Shown in pieces: positions 55,836 to 64,000 of a stretch of DNA of 64,000 nucleotides (the stretch's first letter is position 1; each line of letters opens with the position of its first letter). A program made the position numbers and the translations under genes. The notes under the pieces were generated by a model. That model was not told the DNA's origin, made no database searches, and saw nothing but the letters and a program-made list of their open reading frames with translations. The stretch comes from Vibrio tubiashii ATCC 19109. Its GTDB lineage: Bacteria > Pseudomonadota > Gammaproteobacteria > Enterobacterales > Vibrionaceae. The DNA is taken from positions 62,001-126,000 of the forward strand of contig NZ_CP009355.1 in NCBI RefSeq assembly GCF_000772105.1, written 5' to 3'.

Positions 55836-55887
55836 CTCCAGTTCTCCAGTTCTCCAGTTCTCCAGTTCTCCAGTTCTCCAGTTCTCC
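55832..55887. repeat. Seven tandem AGTTCTCC octamers
   Basis: Seven perfect, uninterrupted copies of AGTTCTCC lie between the SPOUT gene and a GNAT gene. Such short repeats often change copy number by slippage. They lie outside coding sequence, about 120 bp before the next start, so any effect would be on transcription or RNA structure. Confidence 0.95.
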
Positions 55888-56014
55888 GTGACTAAGGAAG
55901 GAGTAGGGAATCTCCTTCAGCACCCGTACACCAAACTAGACGCCATACTTTCTCTTCAGCTAGAATCGCTCTTGCGGCTGCACATAAATTTCAGTCAACT
56001 TAAGAGACAATACA

Positions 56015-56446
56015 ATGATTGTAGAAAATGTGCTTCCTGAGTATTACGCAGAAATGCTTGATGTTTGGGAAAACTCAGTCCGAGCAACTCATGATTTCAT
56101 AACAGAAGACGATATTGAGTTTTTTAAACCCATTATCATTGAGCAGGCATTCCCTGCCGTTACGTTAAGATGTGTAAAAAATGAAAGTGGTTCAATTCTC
56201 GGGTTCGTGGGGATTCACGAATCAAAGATTGAAATGCTGTTCATCTTAAACGAGGCAAGAGGGCAAGGCATTGGGGCTGTGCTATTGCAACATGCAATAG
56301 AGCAGTTAGGCGCGACGAAAGTCGATGTAAACGAGCAGAACCCACAAGCGGTAGGCTTTTACGAGCATATGGGTTTTAAGGTCGTTTCACGCTCGCCCGT
56401 TGATGATATGGGGAAACCTTTTCCAATTCTGCATATGACACTCTAA
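56015..56446 (+). CDS. GNAT family acetyltransferase (YjaB-like)
   Basis: This 143-aa protein matches the E. coli YjaB type. It has VRATHDFITEDDIEFFKPII near residue 21, motif A LNEARGQGIGAVLLQHAI (about 79-96) and the C-terminal VNEQNPQAVGFYEHMGFKVV. YjaB binds acetyl-CoA, but its natural substrate is unclear. Confidence 0.88.
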   Translation: MIVENVLPEYYAEMLDVWENSVRATHDFITEDDIEFFKPIIIEQAFPAVTLRCVKNESGSILGFVGIHESKIEMLFILNEARGQGIGAVLLQHAIEQLGATKVDVNEQNPQAVGFYEHMGFKVVSRSPVDDMGKPFPILHMTL

Positions 56447-56495
56447 AGTTCGGTTTGTCGTAATTCAGCTTATTAAAAAGCAATGTTTGTTAGAA

Positions 56496-56528
56496 GAAAC
56501 GCCCAAAGCTAATAACTTTGGGCGTTTC
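56496..56528. terminator. Hairpin after the GNAT gene
   Basis: A perfect 13-bp stem (56496-56508 with 56516-56528, 7-nt loop) lies 50 bp past the GNAT stop. The rest of the 494-bp gap 56447-56940 holds no gene that I can support; it contains this hairpin and the GC-rich element at 56886-56916. Confidence 0.7.
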
Positions 56529-56885
56529 CGTATGCGGTAGAAAGTAGTCTCTGTCAGTTTTTAACTTAAGGTTTGAGTCAATTGAATTGGTGGAGTTAAC
56601 TTATTTATGCCCCATTATTAGTTTCGCTCAACAAGCTCGTGTTCGTAAACAGCGGTAATTTACCCAAACTGAGCTTATGTTAGGATTACTATAGTTATGC
56701 AGCATTTGTGAATTTCTTTGTTGAGTGTGGTGAAGTTGCTTCAGGATAAAAACATCTTAGCCCCACTACTCTGAACGTTAATTAGATGGAACGCCCCACA
56801 CCAACGCTAAAAATAGTGATGTAGAGGAACATTTCAAGATGCTGTTATTTAGTTATTGATATATATCGGAAAGACTATCTTACAT

Positions 56886-56916
56886 CCTCCCCCGTCGCCA
56901 GTGGTGAGAGGGGAGG
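56886..56916. repeat. GC-rich hairpin at the end of the NRPS transcript
   Basis: CCTCCCC (56886-56892) pairs with GGGGAGG (56910-56916) inside an unusually C/G-rich stretch, 25 bp beyond the methyltransferase stop. It stands out from the AT-rich surroundings and looks like an interspersed repeat copy or a weak terminator. Confidence 0.5.
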
Positions 56917-56940
56917 GGGACGCAGATTGCAATACTGAAA

Positions 56941-57765
56941 TTAGTAAGGCATCAAAGCGGTTTCGATCAAAAAGAAGTGCTGTGTCAGTTCGCCTTTCTC
57001 CAATTCGTGACAGATTTTGCGGGCTGGGAGAAAACCATTATTCTCAAGTAGATCATCAAGGCGATCTAAACAGTAGCCCCAAAAGAGTCCTTCAAACACT
57101 TGAATCTGAGTATTGTCGTCGATGATTAGGTTTCTGTCGATCAACTTGCCTTCATCTTCATGCCATATTCTGCGACAGAGTTGATAGTGTGGGTTATCAC
57201 TCAACAATCCGCCCTCGTGCATATATGTCCAGGTTCCGTCGCCGGCCACCAAGCTTTTCATGAACTCAAGATCCATTAGCTCAATCACCAGTTTACCCTC
57301 GGGCTTTAGGTTGCTTTTGAGTTGCGCAAGTAAGCCGTCCAGATCCTTAAGATTATTGGCAATACCAAACAGCATCAGCACCAAGTCAAACTGGGTATCC
57401 AGTTTGAACTGGTTGAGGTCCGCGACCTGATAGTGTTCGTGATGACTGGCTTGCTGTTGCGCATAGTGAATGGCTGCTGGCGAAATATCGAATCCCGTAC
57501 AGTGCACCTGTCGGTTGGCAAGCTTCGAGGTATACAGACCCGGACCACAGGCAAGATCCAATACCTTATCGCCGGGCGTTAGGTAGCGCTGGTAGAGAAA
57601 ATCAACCTGACGCGCGATCTCGTCGAGTTTACGGCTGGCAAATTCACTGTTTTGATCCAAATGCTCCTTGAGCATACGCTCGCTAAAGGCCGGGTTACCA
57701 AAGTCCATCAGCAAGTGAGGGCACTCTTCTTGGCGGAGGAAGTCGTTCAATAACTGCTTATTCAT
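56941..57765 (-). CDS. SAM-dependent class I methyltransferase
   Basis: This 274-aa protein has motif I VLDLACGPGLYTSKLA (about 68-83) and the acidic end of strand 2 TGFDISPAA, with the class I methyltransferase fold. It lies 11 bp behind the deformylase and on the same strand as the NRPS. It may methylate the NRPS product, but the acceptor cannot be deduced. Its C-terminus (GLFWGYCLDRLDDLLENNGF) is typical of small-molecule methyltransferases. Confidence 0.85.
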   Translation of the reverse strand: MNKQLLNDFLRQEECPHLLMDFGNPAFSERMLKEHLDQNSEFASRKLDEIARQVDFLYQRYLTPGDKVLDLACGPGLYTSKLANRQVHCTGFDISPAAIHYAQQQASHHEHYQVADLNQFKLDTQFDLVLMLFGIANNLKDLDGLLAQLKSNLKPEGKLVIELMDLEFMKSLVAGDGTWTYMHEGGLLSDNPHYQLCRRIWHEDEGKLIDRNLIIDDNTQIQVFEGLFWGYCLDRLDDLLENNGFLPARKICHELEKGELTQHFFLIETALMPY

Positions 57766-57776
57766 AGTGAGTACTC

Positions 57777-58289
57777 TTAAGCCGCCGAGACTTTAGCCCG
57801 TTGGAATTTCTTGATCTTCTTCATCGCCATCTTGCGTTTGAGCGGAGACAGATAGTCGATGAAGATTTTGCCATGTAAGTGGTCGATTTCGTGTTGCATG
57901 ACAATCGCCAGATAGTCATCGTCTTCGATGGTAAATGCTTCTCCCTGGCGATTTAATGCTTGCACTTTGACTCGCTGGTGGCGTTGTACCTTGGCATACA
58001 CACCAGGGACGGACAGGCAGCCTTCTTCACTGTCGATCAGTCCCTCATGCTCGATGATTTGAGGATTAATCATGATCAGTGGCTGATCACGATTTTCTGA
58101 GATATCAATAATAAGCACAGCTTCACTGTGGCCAATTTGAGCGGCCGCAAGTCCAATGCCATTGTCGGTATCGTAAAGGGTGTCTAACATATCGTCGATC
58201 AATGTTTGCACGGTGCTGACGTCGTCAACGATCTGATAGGTCACACGAAGTCTGTCATCTGGCACTTCGATAATAGGTCTGATAGCCAT
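57777..58289 (-). CDS. Peptide deformylase, NRPS-linked copy
   Basis: This 170-aa protein has complete deformylase motifs: GIGLAAAQIG, EGCLSVP (metal Cys) and QHEIDHL (two His and Glu). It is clearly related to the enzyme at 36890-37402 (same length and many shared blocks) but has the normal GLAAAQ form. It is 17 bp after the NRPS stop and 11 bp ahead of the methyltransferase, so all three are one transcript. A deformylase in an NRPS operon suggests self-resistance to a deformylase inhibitor, or deformylation of an N-formyl product. Either is inference. Confidence 0.9.
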   Translation of the reverse strand: MAIRPIIEVPDDRLRVTYQIVDDVSTVQTLIDDMLDTLYDTDNGIGLAAAQIGHSEAVLIIDISENRDQPLIMINPQIIEHEGLIDSEEGCLSVPGVYAKVQRHQRVKVQALNRQGEAFTIEDDDYLAIVMQHEIDHLHGKIFIDYLSPLKRKMAMKKIKKFQRAKVSAA

Positions 58290-58306
58290 TGTTGTTTTCC
58301 TTTTAT

Positions 58307-61300
58307 TTATTCTTGAATAACCAACGATTGTTGCGTGAGTAATGGTTCACTGATTGTCGAACTTACCCCTTGTATCATGTCGACAAACGCGGTGAATAAA
58401 CGTTGTAGCATGGAGTAAGAATATAGGTCCTGAGCACATTCCACGACGACAGAGCCGCGGCCATTGTTGATGAAAACCGTAAATACGGTATCGAATCGGC
58501 AGTAACGGTTGTCGAGCTCTAACGACTGCCCTGTTGGTAATGGGGCGCTGTCCTGACCATGAAATGCGAATACGTTCTGGACCAGAGGCGCGTAATTGTA
58601 GCATCGACGTATACCGGAAACATATGAAATTGTTTGATTAACAGGTCGATGCGCCAGAAACGCACGATTAGTGTTAATTCGCTCGCGGAGGTCGTTAACG
58701 TCGGTGTTGGTCTGTGAAATTGACACGCGAGTCGGGATCACATCGACAAAATAGCCGATAGTGTCGAACAAACCGACATCCACCCTAGGCGAGTACGGGA
58801 AGCCGATGACGATATCAGCGCGTTCTGCCACCCGCGCTGCCGCGGTTTGATATAGGGCGAATGCGGTTTCAAATAGGGTGCCCTGCGCTGCATTGGCCAG
58901 TTGTGTGAGCTGACATAACACCGCGGGCGTTATATCAAATTGTTGGCGAAAGCCGAGATTACTGGGTAGATCACTGCGGTCGTTAGAGGTGAATTTAAGG
59001 ATACCTTCGTAGCCTTCAAACTGCTTGGTCCAAAATGCCTTGAGTGATTCGTCGTGTTCGGATGGGGTCGCTGTCGTAACAGCGTCGCTATAATCCAAGA
59101 AGTCGTACGGTGATGGGTGAATATCCTGTTGGTGGTAGGCATCAATCAACGCCTTGAACATAAACTGCATGCTCGCGTCATCGGCGATGATGTGGTGGAT
59201 GTTGATAAAGACAACAGACTGTTGTGTTTCGGCGATGGACATAAGGTCGAAACGGATCAGAGGACCTAGCTGAAGATCAAAGGGGGTTTCAGCCAGGGTT
59301 TGGCACAGTGCGATTGCGTCGCCTAACGTCTCAACAGGATGGACAGTGAGCTCCATCTCCTGTGGTTCCTGCACAGTCATATGCAGGTTATCTTGCTGAT
59401 CGAAGGTAAACACGGCATTTAACACACGGCTATGACGCATCAGGGTGTTTAGCGCCTGTTGTAATGGCAGAGCGTGCAGCGGCTTATCGAACAACCGAGC
59501 TTGTGGAATGTTGTACAAGGCTTTGTGAACGGCGAACTCGTGCGAAAAATACAGGTTTAGTTGTGCTGGGGTCACAGGATACATTGTCCTTTGAGAGTGA
59601 CTCAGTGCAAGCGATGATCCATGCTCCTCTTGTGTCAGCGCTGAGTTCTCACTTAGCCATAACGCCAGTTCAGCCACGGTTTGATGACGCAAAAAGTCGA
59701 CAAAACCAATGTTATGTCCGGTCAGGGCACTCAATCGATGCAGTACTTTAGGTACCAATAGTGAATGGCCGCCAATATCAAAAAAGCGTGCGGTGACACA
59801 GAACTGGTCATCATGAATAAACTCAGTCCAACAACGGTGGATCTGGGCTTCCAGATCATTGCGGGGGAGAATCGACGCTTCATTCGTATCGAATTCATAT
59901 TGGCTGAGGGCCCGTTGGTCCACCTTACCGTTGACGGTCAGAGGCAGGTGCTCGACAAAAACCAGTCCAGATGGCACTTGAAAGGGTTCAAGCGTGTTGC
60001 GCAGGTAGCTCATCACGGTACTGCGCATATCAGCGACATTGACGTCAGTGTCGTTGGGGACCAGATACGCAACAATGTGTTTATCCGGTGTTTCAACCAC
60101 ACCAACGTGGGCATTTTTGACCAGAGGGTGAGCCAACAGAACGTGGTTGATGCCAGACAATTCAACACGATGGCCACGGATTTTGACCAAATGATCGCGT
60201 CGACCTATATATTCGATGTCACCTTGCGGGTTGTACCGAGCCAGATCGCCACTCAGATACAAATAGCGACAACCGTCCAGCGAGTAGAACGGATTGAGGC
60301 GATACTTTTCCTGATTGAGTTCCGGTCGATTGTGGTAATTGGGCTTGAGCCAGGGGGCCCCAATGGCGATTTCGCCTACCTGACCGCATTGACTGGCATC
60401 AAGCTCAGCCCCGATTAGATAGACGTGTGTATCATTGATGGGCTGCCCGATTGGGACGCTGTGATGATGATCGCGTAGTGACAGGATATCAAACCAGGTT
60501 GCAAAGGTGGTCGTCTCGGTAGGGCCATAGCCATTGACGAACTGAGTAAGATGGCAATGGGGACTGGCGAGGAACGCTCGTACCGTATTGAGGTTAAGCG
60601 CATCCCCCCCAATCAACAGTCCCGTTAGATGTCTCAAGGTTTGCGGACGAGTAGTGGCAATATCGTTGAACAGCGAGACCGTTAGCCAAGCCGTGTTGAT
60701 GCCTTGAAGCGCCAACTGACGCGATAGTTTAGGGTAGTCGAGCAAGGTTTCTTTATCAACGACCGCACAACTCAGCCCATTGACCAAAGGGACAAATATT
60801 TCCAGCAGTGAGGCATCAAACGCCGGAGATGAGGCGACAAGAAAACGCGTCTGTTGCGACAACTGAAGAAAATTCGGCGCTTGGGTGAGTCGCAAGATTG
60901 ACTCAAGACAGATCTCGACGCCTTTTGGCGTCCCCGTTGAGCCTGAGGTATACAGCAAGCAGGCTTCGTTTTCGCTGGCGCTGGATGGCGCTGAGCTGTA
61001 GTTGGTGAAGTGGAGAGGGCTTGCACCTATTGTCGTCAAGAGCACGTCTGACTGCCCTGTTGAACTAAGCCCTATGCTGCCACGTAACCTCGCATCATCA
61101 ATGATGAATTGAAGCCTTTTCTGAGGGTAACGACGATCAAGCGGAACAAACGAACAGCCGTTTAGCAGTAGAGCGAAGATGGTCACAATATACTCATAGC
61201 TAAGCTCAAGCTGAACGCCGACACGCTGCCCGTTGGTGATGCCAGCGTGAGTTAAGGCCAATCTCAACTGCTGTACGTCTTCACTCAACTGACGATAGTG

Positions 61301-64000
61301 GTAGTGGGTCTCATGGGTCACGACAGCAATTTGTTGGTCAAGGGATGCCCAGACATTCTCCAGCCTTTCCAATACCGGCTCAGGACGATAAGCAGGCCCC
61401 TTTTTAGGTGCGTGTTCGCCAAGCGAATGAGGTTGATTCACTTTGAGGTTGACTGATTTGATAAGCCTTTGAGTGAAGAGGGTGCAGATGCTGTCTACAT
61501 ATTCTGGGTAAAGCAGGTGTGGGTTAAACTCAAATTCGATCTCGATGTGCCGATTGACGACAAAGCAATGCGCAAACAGATCGAAACGCGCACTGACGGT
61601 CGGCAAAGGGAAAAACTGACTGTCACAGTGAGCGAGTGTTAACCCTCGGTCGTGCCCGGTGTTTTGCAGGGCAATCCCAACTTGTAAGCGATCCAGATTG
61701 ATTGAGGGCTGTTGCAGGTTCAGATGCTGTTGGATTTCATCAAGATAGGCTCCGGCATGACTCAGACAGTGCTGTAATGTCTGGTGGGCGGAGAGGGCAT
61801 CGCTGTCACGCTGGTAGCGAAAAGGAATGGTATTGACGAACATACCTATGGTGTCAGCAAAGCCTTCTCGATTGGCGGTGGGAATGGCTAAAACCACCTC
61901 TTCCAACGCAGAAAACTGACACAGGGCTTGCCCAAAGTGATGGGTTAACAGACTGAACAGGCTAATTTTTTCTTCTTTAGCCTGAGTGATTAACTTTTCA
62001 CTCAGCTCGCTTGGGAGTGAGACACGATGTGGCGGAATAGAAGACGACTGCGCGTCCGCCTGTGGCAAAGGTCGGGCGGCTTTGGGCAGCACGTCTGGTA
62101 AGCGACAATCAAAAAGGTGCTGGCGCCAAAAAGCCAGATCGGCTTCCAGCGCGGACGGACAGCGCTGGTTAGCCATGGTTAGACAATACGCTTGATAGTC
62201 GTGCTGAACGGTGTCACTGAGGGGGTAACCCTTATGCAGACAATCATAATGATCACTGATGGCCTGGAGCAGCAGTTGGACCGACCAACCATCTAAAATC
62301 AGATGGTTCGAGAACAGCAGTAAGATGTGCTGGCCGGGGCCAGTGGTCAATAAACGCACACGCAGCATCGGCGCTTGGTGCAGATCGAATGGCGTGGCGA
62401 CTTCTTGCTCGAACGTGGTCCGCCAGTCTGAGTGACTCAGGGCCTGAAAATCCAGTGCATGCTGAACCGGTTCCAATTGAACTTCACCGTTGCTCTCGAC
62501 AAACCGACAATTAAAGATGCCGTGCTGACTGACGGTATGCTGGCAGGCTGATTTGAAACGCTGATGATCGATGTCACCGCTCAGGGCATAGCCCAAGGCG
62601 ATGACATTGTCTAATGGGCGCAACTGTTCAACGTACCAGAGACGGCGCTGAGCGGGGGAAATCGGCCATGTTTTCTCTAGGGCAAATGAAGTTGGCGAAG
62701 TCGCGGAGCGGTGGACGTCTAGTCTCTCAATCTGCGCCGAAAGGGCTTGAATACTAGGGTTGTCCAAAACCTGTTTGACGGTCAGTTTGATATTGAACTC
62801 TTCGTTCAACGCGTTGAGCAATTGGTAGATCTGTAATGAGTTACCGCCTAGCTCAAAGAAACTGCGTGTGGTCGGGATGTCTGAGTCATGGGTGTCGAGC
62901 ACACTCTGATACAAGGCGTGCACCTTCTCACCAACGGTACCTGTTGGCGCTGGTGGGGTTGAACGGTAAGAAGCGCATTGACGGATTTGGTCTTCAATAG
63001 CCTCAATATCAAGTTTGCCGTTTCGTGTCAGAGGGATCGCGCTCAATAAGACAAGTCGCTCAGGGATCATGTAGGCGGGGAGGACTTCGGCAACGTTTTG
63101 GCGTAACTGACGCTCTTGCTCGATGCTGTTGTCTGCGACTTCGATGTAGGCGACTAATCTTTCATTCAGTGTCGTCTTATCACAGCGTACATAGCACTGC
63201 TGAACCACCGCCTGCTGATGAAAGGCCTCTTCGACCTGAGTGAGGTTGACGCGCAGACCACGGATTTTGACTTCGTGATCCTTGCGGCTGACGAATTCTA
63301 AGTTTCCACACGGTAGTCTGCGCACCAGATCCCCGGTGCGGTAGTGTCGTTCGCCGTTATAAATAAAAAATTTACGTTCTGTTTCATGCGGGCAGGTGTA
63401 GCCTCGCGCTAAGCCCAGTCCACGGGTGATCAATTCGCCAACCCGCTCGCCGATGACGGGTTGGTTCTGGTCATCGATGATGTCCACTTCTGTCCCCGTG
63501 ATAGCGCGGCCGATAGGCACACTGGTGTGACTATCGTTGAGCCCGAAAATATCAAAGGTGGTGGTGAAGGTCGTGTTTTCGGTCGGGCCATAGCCATTGA
63601 GGAAGGTGTCTAGCTGACAGTGGTCGCTGCGGAGAAACTTGCGCACCAGCTCAAGATTGAGCGCGTCGCCGCCAATCATTAGCGTCTTTAGTGTCGATAA
63701 CGCTTGTGGATGGCGCGTGACAAGGGTGTTAAACAGCGCCACTGTCAACCACAGGGTACTGACATTACCGATGTTGATTTGGTGCTCGAACTGTTCAAAA
63801 TCGAGCACATCTTGTTTCGCTATCACATAGATTTGCGCGCCATTAAGCAAGGGCAGCCAAATCTCAAGTGTCGATGCATCAAAGCCAATCGACGAACAGT
63901 GGGCGATGACATCCTGAGTCTGACACGTGATGTGGTCACTATTGCTGACCAGACGAAGTACGCCCGTGTGCTCGATTTCTACCCCTTTCGGTCGCCCCGT
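58307..64000 (-). CDS. Non-ribosomal peptide synthetase, partial (A-T-C-A-T-C)
   Basis: The frame stays open to the window edge (1897 residues visible, 5' end missing; it starts within an A3 core, TGRPKGVEIE). Order with approximate residues from the edge: A1 1-330 (NGYGPTENTTF, YRTGDL, NGKLD), T1 355-420 (FFELGGNSL), C1 430-870 (NHLILDG in place of HHxxxDG; second His kept), A2 880-1360 (YTSGSTGTPKG, NGYGPTETTTF, NGKVD), T2 1385-1440 (FFDIGGHSL), terminal C2 1465-1890 (HHIIADD; final Gly is Asp). There is no thioesterase. By alignment to GrsA, the codes read DALWMGGTFK (A1) and DALWLGGTFK (A2), both like valine codes. Chain release would be by C2 or by another protein. The stretch looks more GC-rich than the rest of the window, hinting at acquisition. 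Confidence 0.9.
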   Translation of the reverse strand, partial: TGRPKGVEIEHTGVLRLVSNSDHITCQTQDVIAHCSSIGFDASTLEIWLPLLNGAQIYVIAKQDVLDFEQFEHQINIGNVSTLWLTVALFNTLVTRHPQALSTLKTLMIGGDALNLELVRKFLRSDHCQLDTFLNGYGPTENTTFTTTFDIFGLNDSHTSVPIGRAITGTEVDIIDDQNQPVIGERVGELITRGLGLARGYTCPHETERKFFIYNGERHYRTGDLVRRLPCGNLEFVSRKDHEVKIRGLRVNLTQVEEAFHQQAVVQQCYVRCDKTTLNERLVAYIEVADNSIEQERQLRQNVAEVLPAYMIPERLVLLSAIPLTRNGKLDIEAIEDQIRQCASYRSTPPAPTGTVGEKVHALYQSVLDTHDSDIPTTRSFFELGGNSLQIYQLLNALNEEFNIKLTVKQVLDNPSIQALSAQIERLDVHRSATSPTSFALEKTWPISPAQRRLWYVEQLRPLDNVIALGYALSGDIDHQRFKSACQHTVSQHGIFNCRFVESNGEVQLEPVQHALDFQALSHSDWRTTFEQEVATPFDLHQAPMLRVRLLTTGPGQHILLLFSNHLILDGWSVQLLLQAISDHYDCLHKGYPLSDTVQHDYQAYCLTMANQRCPSALEADLAFWRQHLFDCRLPDVLPKAARPLPQADAQSSSIPPHRVSLPSELSEKLITQAKEEKISLFSLLTHHFGQALCQFSALEEVVLAIPTANREGFADTIGMFVNTIPFRYQRDSDALSAHQTLQHCLSHAGAYLDEIQQHLNLQQPSINLDRLQVGIALQNTGHDRGLTLAHCDSQFFPLPTVSARFDLFAHCFVVNRHIEIEFEFNPHLLYPEYVDSICTLFTQRLIKSVNLKVNQPHSLGEHAPKKGPAYRPEPVLERLENVWASLDQQIAVVTHETHYHYRQLSEDVQQLRLALTHAGITNGQRVGVQLELSYEYIVTIFALLLNGCSFVPLDRRYPQKRLQFIIDDARLRGSIGLSSTGQSDVLLTTIGASPLHFTNYSSAPSSASENEACLLYTSGSTGTPKGVEICLESILRLTQAPNFLQLSQQTRFLVASSPAFDASLLEIFVPLVNGLSCAVVDKETLLDYPKLSRQLALQGINTAWLTVSLFNDIATTRPQTLRHLTGLLIGGDALNLNTVRAFLASPHCHLTQFVNGYGPTETTTFATWFDILSLRDHHHSVPIGQPINDTHVYLIGAELDASQCGQVGEIAIGAPWLKPNYHNRPELNQEKYRLNPFYSLDGCRYLYLSGDLARYNPQGDIEYIGRRDHLVKIRGHRVELSGINHVLLAHPLVKNAHVGVVETPDKHIVAYLVPNDTDVNVADMRSTVMSYLRNTLEPFQVPSGLVFVEHLPLTVNGKVDQRALSQYEFDTNEASILPRNDLEAQIHRCWTEFIHDDQFCVTARFFDIGGHSLLVPKVLHRLSALTGHNIGFVDFLRHQTVAELALWLSENSALTQEEHGSSLALSHSQRTMYPVTPAQLNLYFSHEFAVHKALYNIPQARLFDKPLHALPLQQALNTLMRHSRVLNAVFTFDQQDNLHMTVQEPQEMELTVHPVETLGDAIALCQTLAETPFDLQLGPLIRFDLMSIAETQQSVVFINIHHIIADDASMQFMFKALIDAYHQQDIHPSPYDFLDYSDAVTTATPSEHDESLKAFWTKQFEGYEGILKFTSNDRSDLPSNLGFRQQFDITPAVLCQLTQLANAAQGTLFETAFALYQTAAARVAERADIVIGFPYSPRVDVGLFDTIGYFVDVIPTRVSISQTNTDVNDLRERINTNRAFLAHRPVNQTISYVSGIRRCYNYAPLVQNVFAFHGQDSAPLPTGQSLELDNRYCRFDTVFTVFINNGRGSVVVECAQDLYSYSMLQRLFTAFVDMIQGVSSTISEPLLTQQSLVIQE

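Noticed and set aside
55832..55887. Tandem repeats as a CRISPR array
   Set aside because: The units are 8 bp with no spacers; it is a simple microsatellite.
56856..57125. Possible 89-aa gene on the plus strand overlapping the methyltransferase end
   Set aside because: It runs across the GC-rich hairpin and antisense to the methyltransferase, without domain support.
59765..60418. Long open frame (217 codons) on the plus strand inside the NRPS gene
   Set aside because: It is antisense to the second adenylation domain, has no recognisable protein domain, and arises from the GC-rich codon pattern of the NRPS.

Overview
The window looks like a Vibrio chromosome, probably the second replicon. The evidence is family-level: a PDF gene matching the stand-alone Vibrio chromosome II type, an mdtL-yidZ pair, DUF2999 and DUF3297 small proteins, and dense short operons separated by perfect hairpin terminators. 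No rRNA, tRNA, CRISPR array, transposase or integrase was seen.

Region by region. 1-4.6 kb: a YheO/DauR-type regulator divergent from an M24 peptidase, EamA transporter and M20 amidohydrolase operon. 4.8-8.6 kb: a LysR regulator divergent from an exported metallo-beta-lactamase-fold protein, glutaredoxin 2 and a Bcr/CflA MFS pump. 9-13.3 kb: a TPR/DUF218 exported protein, two divergent AraC regulators, a GNAT and DUF2999. 13.4-18.2 kb: an ABC ATPase, FtsX-type permease and AttH-like lipoprotein operon led by a GNAT. 18.3-22.9 kb: DUF3297, a U32 Fe-S protein, and a YtrA-type GntR-ABC operon with a 15-bp inverted-repeat operator. 23-34.7 kb: a catabolic cluster that reads as an oxidative chitin or N-acetylglucosaminate route. 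34.7-37.4 kb: a 50-aa protein, a chemoreceptor fused to hemerythrin, and a peptide deformylase. 37.6-46.1 kb: a histidine kinase, a sigma-54 activator, a periplasmic glycerophosphodiesterase and a PhnDCEE-type ABC importer. 46.2-56.5 kb: small hypotheticals (one tandem pair), a HAD phosphatase, mdtL-yidZ, LysR/SDR/cupin, an HD hydrolase, a DMT exporter, a SPOUT methyltransferase and a GNAT. 56.9-64 kb (open at the edge): an NRPS with a second peptide deformylase and a methyltransferase.

Three systems stand out. (1) The 23-34.7 kb cluster has genes to take N-acetyl-D-glucosaminate from chitin oligomers to pyruvate: GH20, lactonase, SSS symporter, deacetylase, PLP dehydratase, KDG kinase and KDPG aldolase, plus RidA helpers and an RpiR regulator. 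Its last gene, a second RidA, carries an in-frame TAG. (2) The two-component system at 37.6-40.9 kb most likely drives two strong sigma-54 promoters. These precede the glycerophosphodiesterase and the ABC importer. Both carry the same GACACAWWTGACYCAAWW element exactly 67 bp upstream of the -24 GG, and the second has an extra copy. (3) The NRPS has two valine-like adenylation domains, ends in a condensation domain without a thioesterase, and lies 17 bp from a peptide deformylase gene. That suggests either target-based self-protection or deformylation of the product.

Start codons were chosen from ribosome-binding sites and family lengths, and ambiguous ones are noted.
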